From: Pleodorina starrii
Lineage: Eukaryota > Chlorophyta > Chlorophyceae > Chlamydomonadales > Volvocaceae
Direction: 5' to 3'
Assembly: GCA_030267565.1 (NCBI GenBank)
Contig: BRXU01000026.1
Location: 1,364,001-1,428,000 of the forward strand
DNA length: 64,000 bases
Shown: piece by piece, positions 43,980 through 53,330 of the stretch
How positions within the stretch are numbered: position 1 is the first letter of the stretch
Layout of the letters: each line of letters begins with the position of its first letter
Notes under the pieces: model-generated
Seen by the model: only the letters and a program-made list of their open reading frames with translations
Databases searched by the model: none
What the model was told of the DNA's origin: nothing
Made by a program: the position numbers and the translations under genes

Positions 43980-46900
43980 CGGCGGTGTTGGAGCGGCTGA
44001 AAGAGCCTCCGAGGATGCTGCCATGGCTGCTCGATGGCGGCGTCAACAAATGCTGGTGAGCACTGCTTGTCGGTTGGCGCTGCAGAAGCATGGCAGTGAT
44101 GGCGGCAGACACGTTGTTGGTGCTGCGGTTGCCGCTGCTGTCGCAGGCGCCACCAAGGGCAATGGAGCCTGCAGCAGCAGCGCGGTCGTCGTCTCTGCTG
44201 GCGGCGGGGTTGTTGCCGCCGCCGGGCTGTAGCAAGGGCGAGGCGGCGGCGGCTTGTCGTACTGCTGTGCGGTACGACAAGCTGCAGGACGACTTGGTCT
44301 TGCGCACGTTTTTATTACCGGCGGTGTGTGGCGCAGAGTTGCGCATTGCGGCGGCACAGCAGGCATCGGGGCCGCCGGGGGGTTGGGCGGCGGCCAGCCA
44401 CTGTCCCTGAGGAGACGGAGGTAGGGAAGGGGTTTGCGGGAGCGGGGGTGGATAAGATGCCAGAGGATGGACATGCATGTGAGCATGATTAGTATGTCTT
44501 GGGTACGTAGCTAGCATTCGACTAGCCATGCATAATCTACATCTGCACGTTCACTTTTGAAGGTATCCATGATTTACGTGGACATGTGGCAGTGGGTAGA
44601 TAGGACGCGGATGCTGGCAGGCAAGCAGACAGCAGGCAAGCAGACCACATCACTAATCTCAGCGAGATCGATCGAGGGTGCCCCGCCCAATGAGTGAGGC
44701 CGCTGCCATACATGCTGCTGCAAGGCGGGGGAGCGAGGGTTGGTTGGTTTTGGGTCCCCCACCGAAAACCAGACGCGCAACCTACCGTACCTTTTTCTTT
44801 TTACCTCCCACACACCTTTAGGATAGCCCCCTACCTACCACGCACGAAACATCTACCGCAGCAAAACAATGGTCCCACGCAAGGCGTGCGTGTGTGCACC
44901 CTCCACCTACTTCGCTGCCGCCACCGTTACAGGCTACAGCGGAGGATTGCCTGGAGAAGCTGGCACTCCTATATGCGCCCGAGATGCGCCTGTCATCAGC
45001 TCCCCCTGCGGCGATCAAACTTGCTGCTGCGGACCCCCGATGCTGCTGCTGCGGCGGCTGCGGTGGCGACAGCAGCAGCCCCGCGGCCGCTGCCGCGGCC
45101 GTCGGTGCTCCTCGCAGGCTTGCGGCAAAGGTAAGCACCCGGGAGGAGTGGCGCCTGGAGCCGCCGCCACCACTTATAGGCGGCGCCACGACTACTGATG
45201 ACGATGACGGCAGTGCGCCGCCGCCGCCGGTGGTGATGAGGGAGGGGGGCATCTTCTGGGAGACTGCTGCTGGCAGCTGGGCGATGGCGCCGCCACCGGG
45301 CCCCTGCTGCTGCCGCTGCTGCTGCTGGGTGCGATCGTTATCGCCAGCTGTGCTTCCACCGTCTTCACGAAAGTACGGCAGCGCCATGTGGAGTTTCTTG
45401 GCCCCTGCTGCCGCCGCCGCCGTCGGGCAGCAGATGCCTGCTGGAGCGGGGAGGCTGCTGCTGTTGCATGCGGGGCGCGAGGTGCCTGGGATGCAGACAC
45501 TGTGGGCCCTGGGCGCAAGAAACGTCGAGACGAGCGTAGCGGTGGACGCGGATGTACCGGCTGCTGGACTCTGTTGGTGGCGGCTGCCTCTGCTGGATTG
45601 GCTGAGCAGCAGGGAGCGGACCTTCCTGGGTAGCCAGCGCTCCTAGATAGGGAAGTGTAGCGGTAGGTGGCAATCAAGCAAAGTGGGGCGGCGCGCGGGG
45701 GGCACGCGAGAGGTAGGGGTCGGTTATTAGGGTTTTGGGGATGGATTCGTTAGCTAGGCGCTGACGGACGGACGGACGGACGGTGGCTGGAGTGCGTTAG
45801 TGGCTGGAGTAGGTGTGAAAAGAGAAACATCAGCCAGACAGAGACAGTCCGTTTTCTGTGAGGATGTCGGCAAAGTGGAACCCTACCTCCCCCATGCGTG
45901 TTTCAATGTGCCTTTCCTTGCTTTAACGAAGCTTTTGGGGTGTAAGACCCGTATGCGGTGCTTTTGGCCGCCGGTCCAGCAGGATCCAATAATCCCCCTG
46001 GCATGCTTGTAATTGCTTGAGGTGTTAGTTGGTTGGCTGTGCCGCCGCGCGCATTACACTTTTGGTCACGTGGTGAAGTTGGGGTAGGTACGACAACAGC
46101 CCCGTTTAGAAGACTCCTCATCAGCCTTCGTTCCAATCATCAATGCCTGCTGCCTGACGGAACAAGATCCTCCCATCCCAAATAAAGGCACCTTTGTATC
46201 TACCTGTGCTCCGCCACGGCTGCCCCCGTGCCTGCTGCCAGGCTTTTGCCTCGCATCGTCCTGCAGCAACCCCGGGTCAAATGCAGCCGCCATCACCGCA
46301 TCGACGCCGGCGAGGTGGCCCAGGTTGGGCTCAGCTTGTCCCAGACCCAGCAACGTGGCACGCGACATTATGGGGAGCACCCCAGCTCCTGGCGCCGTGG
46401 TAAGCTCGGCGGTCTCGTTGATTGAAAAGACAGAGTTGTTTGTGGCGAGGAGGAGGCTGCCGTTTTCCTGCGTATTCTCGTTTACGCAATTGGAGGCCCG
46501 CAGGATGGAGCTGCTGGCGGACTTGGCGGGCGGGCCGTGGCGCCGAAAGGCCACCTGCACAGCAGGAGTAGCGGCGGTGCGGGCGGGGTTCGGGAACGGG
46601 GCGGATGCGGGACTGCAAAGCAAGGTCGGGAGCGGAGCGGACCCAAACAAAGGGATAAACCTGTATGTTGTGGGGGGTGATGGTGCAGATGGTGATGGTG
46701 TTGGTTGCACACACACACAACCACACAAACGCAGACACGCACACGCACGCACGCACGCACCTGCCAGGTAGAGGTGCTCAGCGCATCAAAGGTCACGCTG
46801 CTGTGCACCGACGTCATCGTTTTGAGGCCTGCTGCTGGTCTGGGGATTGCCGCCCCCGACGATTGAGCGACGACACGGTGCGGCGGCATCTGCGGCGACG

Positions 46901-47495
46901 GCTGCAGCGACACCGGCGGCGGGGCGGCCCGCGGCTTTGATGATGGTGATGCACCACCTCGCTCTTCAAATGCAGCGCCATCCGAGTGCTGCTGCTGTTG
47001 ACCGCCATCAGCACCCTCACCGCCTCCACCAGCAGTGCTTGCTGTAGCAAGCACTACTGTGGCAGCGGCAGCAGCAGCGGCGGCGGCGTCGATTCGCCTC
47101 TCTGTGGCCACCCTGGTGGTCAGTTCGCACACACGGACCGTCTGGCAGTAGTTCTCCTCCTCGTCGGTGCCACCAGCAGTAGTGCTATGCTTTAGTTTCC
47201 CCCTAGTAGCCGCTGGGGGACCATCAACTCGACGACGACTGCCGCTGCAGCTGGGGGCGTTGTCGCACGCCGCCGCCTCAGCGGCGGCGGTGCCCGTGGC
47301 GGCGGCATGGCGACTTTGGTGGGGGTCGACCGCCGAGGTCGTGTGCAGCAGCAGCTGCCGGCTGTCAGCAGGTTGGCCTTCCCTGTTGTTCTGGCTGGCG
47401 AGACCACTGTCGCCGGCGGCATCACCGGAGGTGACCGTGATAACACTGGCGACGCTGCTGCCACTGAAGGCACGGGTGGTGATGACAGTAGTGGC

Positions 47496-47528
<33 letters not shown>

Positions 47529-50282
47529 GCTGCTGGTGTTGCCTATGGAGGTGGCGGCGAGCACCGCGCCACTACTGAGGCTGTCCAGCTGGATCCGCAC
47601 GTGGGACAGCAGGCCGCTGCTGGTCCGCAGGAAGCCGCTGATGGCGCGCGACATGCGTCCGCTGGTTTTGGCCAATAATGGCTGCGGTGGCCGTGCCGCG
47701 GCCGCTGCGTCCAAGGTCTCACCTGGTGGCCTGGTGGTGGTCGTGTCACCACCGGGCGGCTCGCCGGGTGGCTCCACGCCTGCTGTAAGTCCCCGGTGCA
47801 GCGGCAGTGGCCGAGCTGCTGGCGGCGGCGGCGTTAGGGTTAGTCCACCGATGCAGCACCATCCACTGCCGCCACCACTGGCAGCAGCAGCGGCAGCGTC
47901 CACCGCCCCCGCCGGTGGCGGTGTGCCCGGCATTATTATCACCGGCTCGGAGGACACCGTGGCTGCTGCCAGCGCCGCCGCCGCTGCCCTCGGACGACTG
48001 CGCTCCACTCCCCAATAATGGCAGCAGGTCAGCATCACGCCATCGGCACTGCCGCAGTCGCTGCGCATGCTGCCCGCGGCAACCGCCTTGGCTGTGGTCG
48101 CGTCGGTCAGATCTGCTGCATTCGGCGGGACAGCCGCCGCCGGCGCCATGCCGCCGGCAGTTCTTGCACGGGCGGGTGCGCCCCATGCCAGCTCCCCAGC
48201 GGAGGCCGAGGCGGGCCCTTGTGGCGTTGCTCTCTTGATGACTCGAATGACGCCTGCCAACGAAGCCAAGGGGGGAGAGCGCCGCGGGGCGCGCGGAGGT
48301 AGGAAATGCGGTAGGCTTAGCTTGTGGGGTGGTGTAGGCGGGGCACGCAGACTGGACGCTCACTTCTTCCACGCACACGTACTGCGCATCGGCCAGGTGT
48401 CCCCGCCGCCCACCCCTACCTGCCTCCTCCCCCGCCGCCCCCGCCCGCCGCCCCCCCCCCGCCCCTCACGCACGCACGCACGCACCTTGCCCAGGCTTTT
48501 GGACGGCCGAAGGCGTAAGGAATGAATTTGGCGGAAGGAACGAGATAGTACAGACCGAAGTGAAACCAATCCTTTCTTTCCAGGTCCCAAAACCCGATTG
48601 ATTCCTTTTAAGGAATCTATTCTTTAAATGAAAAACACTGACCTTGCCACATGCCCCCCGCCACGACGACGTCCGCCAATAAGTCCTCCAGCTTTCCGGG
48701 CTCCAAGGCAAACAGCTCCCCAAGAAACTGAATCCTGTGGCGCTGCAGCAGCTGCTGCAACTGCAGCTGCCCTGCTGCTGCCTGCTGTTGCAGCTGCTCC
48801 TGCTGATGCTGATGCGGATGCAGCACATCCCAGCCCGCGCCTGCACCAGGCAAACCGTTCCCTGCTGCCACCACATGAACGCTCCTGCTGCCAGTCGAAG
48901 TCCAAAAGGCTCCGTCGCCTGTCTTGGGGGGCTGCGGCGGCGAGGGTGGCGCTGCCTCCGCGACCGCCGCCGCCGTGGCAGCAGCAGCAGCAACAGCAGC
49001 AGCTGCAGCCGCTGCAACCCGGTCGCCGTACAGGGTCAAGCTGGTTGGGTTCTGAAACAGCGCGATGCCGCTGCTTGCAGCCAGCACCGTGACGGCGCCG
49101 GGCAGGGCCTGCGTGGCGGAAAGCGCGCGAGTGATGTACAAAGGGAGCAAAGGGGATGGAGGCATGGGGCTGCTGGATGGCCATGCGTTACGGAGGACAG
49201 ATGGACAGGACACGGCGCGCGCCTCGATCGTGCGGCGGGACAGGAATGCAACACTTGACTGCGTGCACAAACCGTGCTTCCCCGCCCGCCCGGCCTCGCA
49301 GGCCTAGCTATCCGTCAGTGCCGGAAGCAGGCCGTGCCGTTACACGGCCCGCGCGCACACACGACTTGTTCCGTCCTGCCGAGGACTGCGTTAGTTTTCA
49401 TTCACCCTAAGACCGCCATGCCCGTGTGTGGATATTGCAGCACAGGATGGGAAGGCGTGTGCCAATATGTGTCCATCGCTCCGATCTCACCGACAGGGCC
49501 AGGCGGCCGAGCCACGGGTCGCCGAGGAACAAGCCCTCGAGGTCTGCAGCGTCGCTTGCGGTGCTGCTGCTGCTGCTGCCTAGGGGCCCAGCGGCGGCGG
49601 TGGAGGATGGCAGTCCAGCAGCGGTCGAGGGAAGGGCCTTGGGACGCAGGACCGGAGGCACCAAACGACCAAACGCTGCCTTGGGCTTGATGGCAGTGGC
49701 CAGCGGCAAAGCCTCACGGCACAGCAAAATTAGCGCGGGGATGCTGCCGAGGGCGGCTGATCGATCTGGGCGGTGGCCGTCGATAACGGTGTACGCCTCG
49801 GACCTCCGTTTTTGTGCGCCGGGCCGGCGGCGAATCGCGCCGCGCAGCCAGGGAAGGCAAGCGAAGGGAGCCGCCAAGGCCGTGTTTGTCCCGGTTGAGG
49901 TCTTGAGATCTTCTCGATTGCAGGCCTCCAAGAAGCACGGCTGGGCCGTGCCTCGCAGCTGGAAGCCCCTGTCGCCGGCCTGCTGCCGGACCGCGACCAC
50001 GGCCGTGAGTTCGACAGCATCCGTGTCGCCCCTGGACGCGAGGTTAAAAAGCATGTAAAATAGCTCTGTATTGAGTCCGTGGTCCTGAATAACGCAGACG
50101 TCGCGAGCTGCGGCGCCACAGAGGACATTACTGGCCGCGCCATTAAGCCAGGCCACCCGCGCGGTTGGGGCAGATGACGTAGGCAGTGTCTCTGGCGATA
50201 GAGTGACAGCTAGAGTGGGTAGTGCAAAGGCTGCATCGCCCCAATAGCGGTCTAACAGCACTGCATTCGTGAGGAGCGCCAT
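27040..50282 (-). CDS. PAS-domain guanylyl cyclase B (13 exons), carrying a 10-kb retrotransposon in an intron
   Basis: Paralogue of gene A, predicted to make cGMP. Exons (high to low): 50325 or 50282-49491, 49108-48643, 48253-46761, 45642-44839, 44406-43498, 43071-42639, 42350-42232, 31399-31372, 30899-30793, 30570-30439, 28584-28434, 27562-27456, 27120-27040. Phases close; from ATG 50282 it gives about 1873 aa. The PAS domain ([20 protein letters not shown] ... [14 protein letters not shown]) is followed by linkers and [14 protein letters not shown] ... LLEQIFPRH. The cyclase core is [49 protein letters not shown]. The protein ends 26 residues into the last exon. Intron 31400-42231 holds the Dualen element. 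The frame is open to an acceptor at 50326, so an upstream exon is possible. The donors at 44838 and 30792 are less standard. Confidence 0.83.
27745..27781. repeat. (GAGC)n microsatellite
   Basis: About nine copies of GAGC, within the gene B intron 27563-28433. No other feature was seen in that 871-bp intron. Confidence 0.85.
28992..29036 (-). repeat. tRNA-like 3' half next to the tRNA-Leu-like gene
   Basis: The minus strand contains GCGCAGGTTCGAATCCTGAC, a complete T arm with the standard TTCGAAT loop, followed by GCAGTC. It lies about 20 bp downstream of the tRNA-like gene and lacks a recognisable 5' half. It looks like a fragment of a second tRNA or of a tRNA-derived repeat. Confidence 0.5.
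29050..29150 (-). tRNA. tRNA-Leu(AAG)-like gene with anticodon-loop intron, possibly a pseudogene
   Basis: The minus strand reads GGTTGCGTGGCCGAGTGG ... and ends CGCAGCC plus discriminator A. The acceptor stem pairs 7/7 (one G-T), the D arm has GCCGAGTGGTCTAGGGC, and the anticodon stem is TAGGA/TCCTA with AAG in the loop. About 20 extra bases after the anticodon fit an intron. The variable arm is the long type-II form (TCCGAAAGGG). The T arm is GCAGG-TACGAAC-CCTGC; T54-A55 replaces the near-universal TT. The gene lies inside gene B intron 28585-30438, on the same strand. The altered T loop makes a pseudogene or a tRNA-derived repeat possible. Confidence 0.7.
29190..29252 (-). repeat. GC hairpin repeat, copy 2
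   Basis: Inverted copy of 1758-1821. On the minus strand it lies just 5' of the tRNA-Leu-like gene, separated by about 40 bp of A/T-rich sequence. Confidence 0.75.
30037..30293. repeat. pair of about 73-bp direct repeats in a gene B intron
   Basis: 30037-30110 and 30221-30293 share GCATTTC followed by AAAGCTCTGGCTGTCTATCA and GTCGACACTCTCACACTTCA. They differ at a few bases. The 110-bp spacer has no coding sequence. Ends do not have TG...CA, so this is not a typical TRIM. Confidence 0.75.
32175..42059 (+). CDS. Dualen polyprotein: Josephin-like protease, APE, RT, RNase H, RLE
   Basis: Order by nucleotide position: hydrophobic stretch (about 32175); second hydrophobic signal-like segment [20 protein letters not shown] (32868); Josephin-like protease with Cys at 33162 ([14 protein letters not shown]), His at 33519 (LEGHAVAV) and Asp at 33564 (FIIDSQ); Pro-rich spacer; APE endonuclease (about 34696-35460: [39 protein letters not shown]); reverse transcriptase (about 36539-37430: [40 protein letters not shown]); about 1000 uncharacterised codons; RNase H (about 40549-40985: [30 protein letters not shown]); CX2CX6HX4C knuckle plus restriction-like endonuclease (41380 on: [31 protein letters not shown]). 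The frame is open from the element's 5' end; ATG 32175 is the first in-frame Met inside the element, 32868 an alternative. Confidence 0.88.
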   Translation: MMLLASFYTSYADPSLNADGKLSVMALNFQGLQPQRAHSFNGSSPKSQRVAFSDSNADTPLNRRCPEAAYSPAAPDLQMSWIELLNQQDHKNTTTPTRYILGARNDKYADHMSVTQRSAAQYSSGKVNGQLEDRLDQHEPLQIITTSGTLWSRSRAWRQAQKLKTRHTIGLATTRLISVNRNSAHTDRPGLSPVGKGIADLPTVGRPGAYNPHLATAAKWRTRLIARGIPCMFRYAIVVALLAISLAHGHMLQPLQPDINHTIATRPSRARFEPRCGGPEDGATNQAATGLNTDTIDAPRRPSDVPWPPPEQPPGQDNPTYHERQQAQMCMVHAINNLLGGPYIDPTHVITYCRTMTRHLQTQGPAAAAAIWNAAHNSITGHFSTIVLNHYLRYNVGIRDAHGHTQSDTHIASVSTEIHLRRGDLLATLWETLPPHARNWGFIVHLEGHAVAVRRQRTHWFIIDSQARLPKRLETEWPLGQGVVYCLQYRRNNVPCQTHVALRDVAPPEHWEPATVRPNTHNDTNTPQGPVPTGAADPPHPAVGTRAEGEENRHYAADTNPTPMEIDEAGHTGTEGRTQTPSTELEPPPPPTRAPEARTAPELSATQTEDNPATTPAEPSPMEIDTVEPETGAEQQLPDAHPTELHLRNTQPGPQGAQPANAGTTAERRSNAERAAIRNPAPQAAAPASRGRKRNRHQTGTTPATHTIEYHLRRMQGLPIRQGRDQRAVEMPDTAEATQRPARTLPNPAPEPTRTPTRGTMRPPPEPPTPRTQQRKRRADNPPTSQPRPKPKPGPQQQHMTKYVHSKKPRKEAPAAPAEAPRVATTVLPVPTTGDPQPGHLKILTMNTRGLQGHREGIKHLLDEHKPDVVVLTETKMSAHHRRAIAGVKRTLQPYQTYMSNHPHDSNPTTRQAGVMIGVADRFSRQGSATAEPVPSELSGYIVHVRIAPPGSTALHVIGVYCPADPAARQKIYDYGRAAATQANAKGEHLVMAGDWNATLKLSDRSTGTCNATDRAHRRFSIETDLKPVDTVRREYTYTQTQQGYDTHHSRIDDVLLAAQTSAAAAMEGKAYEQVYEFGGNFDHKPLCTFLPLAGIRLLPAPAAQPPPDHTPGSWSRIQLPVQKESKTKARMEMEATLTDAIAHLLDGLRPAHEVISAASTQLERAACKEEARQILAHLRDHEAVQTTNVASLSHELGSLLMRCLGILESHCQHKPPRTGRLHARRGTGKRISRLYDEHKALKCELTRILRAPRPDTPPHPAPDVPRPENADAATPQPPPRPTQLIAPENPNPPEITAARARDDPELRETPETSALRAAIREKGEDIRKLTTETRKLHASKARKQFQRLLARKPKQAHKQILEPDDQPRGITAIRHPADGHLCTTSEGILDALHAHFASLARPISGPRTGKYLPSEAPRNYPWETPGAPDPLKRGLARWDSAPPSLLPGIIDPCNFRACLDHLARNKAPGPDGIPNELLQTLPTDLQTAIHHLITTMWVKAEIPPHWTQSDTVLIPKKGDPLLIKNKRPIALANTLYKLYTSHITLNIVTFSEQAHIFTEAQEGYLRQRNTERQIQNVLHAIEDAGLTSRDLYLLYIDFTSAFNTIDHDKLLMIMYDLGYPEDLIEVVANLYSRATTCIRTEHGCTAEIAIERGTIQGDTLSPVLLIIYMEPLLRWLHSGGRGYRYGCLQADENDRHHFSSGAFADDLVVLTNTVSDMRTQCTKIERYARWGALKVNVGKCQLQGILHGRARSDTDLSRGPGTQKYKAILERLLKDQIRIDDVPIPYEPPTGSYKYLGVHITPTLDWTTQVAYTRAEIDRRGQSIQNSLATPDQRINMIKTLIHPFVAYSLPTMAYTPHDIASLDAQIAGIAKRSYGLKMGFPTRAILGPISRLGLGVGTLRTLYAVRAAKTLVLSLNDRGRLGAVTRALLHLQSRYMGTIPAHTFKRECRHYTTLKQLALVHDAGIELTDRGSTYEPAAGSLIHLIGAHNTTAEPKDLALLFRCIQPLLELGLDLRALKDKNTGAHLITTDQLQRIGGRKVGPRHRIALNQLSLALNADPSVRARAPRHRGVAPLPPELRLLTDDPHLTDIAKEATRPTPIPHGTLRKYVLAKPRDPADTVPAAPAGTPPPRPGATTPRVETGTQNAAAPSGTATAPESRRPAARPAARRHQPQRKADSELLKAYLLRQNLKPVDGITDAEAIGWDPRQTPLTLQHCERILRHPLHRGLTSKVGSAERLLRMLHGETAWPAGTPVQYGLSITQLLFGDQERVACIKAEIRKRVAVSTPKPKRQRTTDSATRNTHRTYYLVEWERTVITKGAIALYTENGYHPKAVHRYESPTDPTHPETIVEVEWAPTEDEESRLASQDNWTELRNAFRHRRAMEAEQDPGRMENARDRHLTEWQQQGRWETECLNVTRGQRLLRQYVEINVQPGNPDRDIHPPGRYTVQIGNRNGTHRHVPWDGSGDIPDGLQAIGMAFVYDPQGRCVGQVSASRLRSLWLRYSDAQQKRPEEHAQIAAAGGFAEDVARLLLRYRDGGGTKAHPIREAHERRISERLMKRLMTALGAATERFASPLNVADSTAIYYSRYPEDQLFGANHDAYSQPCTGVSVAHPEPKPDEGHHALRWALGWADATRSTDNPTATLLLLPTSQTAPYTRYLTHPLVTMIGTIDAFSGTGDLYSEVSLDAPKPYPNGLTLLLVSNESGRAYGTSLRRALAMTAARHVATGPALPWTPPQWVRKRVRSMTEKPPAAAVPSRTCDNIPTEEGRATFLAFSAKYALRYNAQDAIYTDGSVQKIKDGEEERHLLGAAAVDALTNTTLHIDVNAGHQGCQTITRCELSAIHQGLQMRRGTLHDEAHLTIWTDSAASLHLIKKMINNPHKLQLSKHKALLEQIVLILKRRAACNLTTSLLKVKAHTGVTYNEKADKAAVQAARGLSKLDPEALSATETSDNNPRSQHWWLRKMAGPEKNAGHYANDLNRGIESLVNPETHSGYTNETDYIKYVANTLPDLDISTSTRTLQRKAGRHKHVKRCFDYLYGQLWSAKLASRFKKPLAPGCPASLGHCPLCNHLDSGAHILGGCLDPRMRALYIQRHNRAVQTITSTLARGSHGGCYIIMDAGPADTRPDYVAGTRLPKWLLPEIADEERLKMRPDILLIPGIPLHEARAPGYMGPPDPSQHTVHIIEVGYTADTNHTQKQHDKAVQHAELAKLLTEAGWKVRYTTQEAISLGFAGTIRKDLRPLLHTLGTGSKEARACCNDLHDHAVRTLNTIVVTRRQMERNPHAEPQPAGT
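42060..42199 (+). other. Dualen 3' untranslated region and (ATT)n tail
   Basis: Contains CCTTGCGGTGGTGGGG, GGGACCGGGGAAACCCGTCA, CTCCCATAACCCACGCCTCG and GGGCGTATC, then ATT repeats. The last about 125 bp recur as three separate short insertions elsewhere in the window, so this segment is probably what the element's reverse transcriptase recognises. Confidence 0.85.
42639..50282 (-). CDS. gene B exons 1-6: N-terminus, PAS and linker
   Basis: Exon 1 contains [20 protein letters not shown] and [15 protein letters not shown], the second being weakly PAS-like, and ends RLALS. Exon 2 (49108-48643) has the main PAS strands, uninterrupted by the intron found in gene A. Exon 3 (48253-46761) is low complexity, with [20 protein letters not shown] and the end ALSTSTWQ. 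Exon 4 has [14 protein letters not shown], shared with gene A. Exon 5 is Gly-rich. Exon 6 ends [20 protein letters not shown] ... [10 protein letters not shown]. Boundaries of exons 4-6 rest on phase and GT-AG sites rather than on similarity. Confidence 0.75.
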
Positions 50283-50325
50283 GACGTTTTCCGCTGCTGC
50301 AGGAGTCAAGTAGTTCACTGAACAT

Positions 50326-52155
50326 CTGTCAAACAATCATTAGATGATGCCACTGTAAAAACGTTCGCATCAAGTGAAAACGCCCGTAAAGTTATTATTA
50401 TTCATGCCATTACAGTACGAGCATGAGCCAAGCCCATCCAATGTGGATTAATTTCAAAGTACAATTCATGCGGGCTTACGATTGAGTAAGCCGGGTTAGT
50501 TAGGCGTAAGGCCTTCGGGGCCGGCAGTTGGACAGATGCTCGGCCCGCGGTCCGTGTCCTCAGGACCGCATAAGTAGCGCGTGGTAGTTTAGATCCTTAT
50601 CTTGTTTTTGTTGTTCAGCACGCGCTCCCGCCCGCCCTCCCTGGGCGTCGCCCGCGTTATAGTTCTCGCTCGTGGTTTCTCTCTTTCGGTTCGTGAGGCC
50701 TGCTCCTGCGAAGCAAGGCCTCTTCTAGCACAGCATTCTGTAACAGAAATGGCAATGGCAATGTGTCGGAGCAAGAACTAACAGGAGCTCATACCAGGAC
50801 TATACAATACGTATGGTAGAAACTGGCCTCGTCATTATACCATATTTACGAGCTTGTCGTGACATGTTCTTCACGTGCCTTCTTCGGTACGCATCAAATG
50901 CTCGAGGAAACGTAGAGCTGCTCGTTTTAATAAATGTAACTTGAAGAGCAGCCGCATTATGGTCACCGGATTGTGCTTCCATTCTTGCCGCGCCGTGTCG
51001 TTGATCTGGGCAGCCCTGTTTCAGCCCGAACCTATACTTTCTTTCGATATTATGACAAGAGTTTTCTTTACGTCTAGCTTTATGCACGATTTTTACCCCA
51101 CCAAGGGCAGGCAGCTCGCACCCCGCCCGTAACATGGAAAATGTAAACGCCATACATGTCGCGCAATCGTAGCACACAGGCAAATCCATAGGAATTGCAG
51201 CTAAATTGAACCCTCTCATGTAGGCAAGCCGTCACCCGGTCGCCACATTCGTTTCTGCTGGTGGGCAGAGCGGATACTGGAACAGCCGGAACCTGCCGGA
51301 ACCCAGGAACCCGGACCTCCCGGACCCGGCTCTGTCCCGGATTCTACAGGACCGCAATCGTCAAACCCTCTATCTGTTCAAATGTTTTCCGAGTCGAGAT
51401 CAAATTTCGTTGCGTGCTATACCGTCGCGCTCATTACCGTTTGTAGGTGAGGCTGAAGGAAACGATGATGGAATATTTATGTGCTTATGCGCACGGAACG
51501 TGAAACGAACGACCAAATGATTAACGATCAGCCGACTACGATCAGCCGACTGCTCACTACAAAACGAACCCTGCTGCATGCCGGCCCCCGTGCGTGGCTG
51601 GCTTGACTGGTAACCGTCACAGGCGCATTGCCCCGCTCGGTACGGGCACATGCACGCATGGATGGCCTGGCAGTCAGGAAGGTAGGCAGGCAGGAACGAA
51701 GGTAAGCACGCACTACAACGCATCTTGGGTAGAAAACACAACATGAGACGGGCTTGTTACAGTGCAACTCGCATCAGGCTCTCGCCTCGGCCGGCCCTGC
51801 CTTCCGTCCGTCCCCCAACAATAATGTAGCTAGTGCTTTCATCTCGATGCTGGGAAGACCCCATCTCAGGATGTCACCCACCCCCGACAGCATGTGGATC
51901 TAGGGGTTTACCCGGACGGTGCGGTGGCGGATGTATCCTTCTGCTGCTGGGCCTGGCCGGTGAGAGCCCAGCAGCACCCGAAGCAGTACGGTATATATGT
52001 AGATAGCTGCTGGTGCAGTTATTACATACCCCAGGTAGAATATAGGTAGTAGGGCGACCTCAGGAGCTGCACCCGGGGGGTGGGCTTACAGGGGTCGCCA
52101 CTTGCAACCTATCTACCACGGCATGTTGCTTGTGCATGGCAGTTAGATAACTAAC
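50326..52155. other. upstream region of gene B
   Basis: About 1.8 kb 5' of gene B, noticeably richer in A/T than the gene. It should contain the promoter of gene B and any missing first exon. No protein domain, RNA gene or convincing repeat was recognised. Short frames on either strand are under 140 codons and unremarkable. Confidence 0.45.
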
Positions 52156-52159
52156 CCCC

Positions 52160-52290
52160 GCCGCGCGGTGGCGGGGGAGGACTGGGACCTACCGGGGAAA
52201 CCCGTCACGCAACCCACCTCCTCTGCGTGCTCCCTTAACCCACGCCTCGGCCTCCGGTCGGGCGTATTATTGTTATTATCATTATCAATT
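52160..52290 (+). mobile_element. SINE-like insertion with Dualen-type 3' end
   Basis: Plus strand: GCGCGGTGGCGGGGGAGGAC, TACCGGGGAAACCCGTCACG, CCTTAACCCACGCCTCGGCC and GGGCGTATTATTGTTATTAT. It diverges more from the retrotransposon 3' end than the copies at 14.6 and 23.4 kb. Flanks share CTAACCCCCG / TTAACCCCGC, an imperfect candidate target duplication. It has no coding capacity. Confidence 0.72.
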
Positions 52291-52299
52291 AACCCCGCA

Positions 52300-53330
52300 G
52301 GTCTGCAGTCGCCAACCCTTGACCTCACAGAACTTGCCAGACCAGAGTTTTAGGCAGGCAGCAGTGTCCGGGTGCGTGCGTGGGGGGCACGTTCGTTGGG
52401 CACGATAGGGTAGGTTGCGGGAAGCGGGGCGCCTGGACCCCACACCCTCCAGGCAGGGCCAGCTTGGCAGATTGCTGGATGGTGCATACCATACGTGATA
52501 CACGGTCGCCCTCGCCGCCCACCCCGTGTGCGTAACGAACAGTGTCCTGACACCACATACAGCCACTCCCAGCTGCCATATTTACAGATCCGCCCGGAAC
52601 CCCACACTCATCCTTGCTTGCAAGTGGTGTATATGCAGCTGTGCAGCCATCACCTGATCAGGCAACTGCCTCCGGACACCAAATAAATACGCCCATCGCC
52701 TGCATTGATACGATTCATGTCGGCGGTCGACTTGGCGCCCAGCAGGGCCCGCCAGTTGTCCTGGCGGCGGGTTTCGGCGGTATCTATCAGGATACGCTCC
52801 GAGGGGTAGGTCAGGGATGCAGGGCAAGTGGGGGAAGTAGTGATGCGATTAATGTGCGTGGACCGGGGAGGACGGCTGGGCGACCAGGCTGGCCGGGCGC
52901 AACTGGGCGGTTAGTTGCCGACACCGACCAAGCCCGCCCGCCGTGGACCGACAAGCTCGGAGAGGACTGGACTGGGCCGTCCTACGGTGTGCACACTCCC
53001 TGCCCGCAACACTTTATTTCGTTCCCGGCCCGCAACTCCACATACATACATATATAGCTGTGAAGCTGTCCCATGCATCCAACCCCTTTACAACACCGCC
53101 CTCTTACTTCTTCGCTGTGGCCGACAGAGGTGCCTGTTCGTACTGGTGTCCGTACTGGTGTCCGCATGCACATACAGCGACCCTGGTCCCAATCCGAAAT
53201 CCGACATGCATACACTGCCCTGATTCCGAACCGCTGGCCTATCTATGAGCCCCCCCTCCCCCCAGCACACACACTCCACGCACCCGGCCCCTCACCCAAA
53301 GCTCACAACGCACTTGTCATACCTGTGCGC
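52300..53330. other. non-coding stretch
   Basis: No gene recognised. Short frames overlap on both strands. A local duplication GTACTGGTGTCC lies near 53140-53160. The segment next to 53330 is likely the 3' flank of the hypothetical gene to its right. Confidence 0.4.

Noticed and set aside
50589..50774. Possible small gene upstream of gene B
   Set aside because: Only 60 codons, Arg-rich, no homology recognised and no splice or start context to support it.
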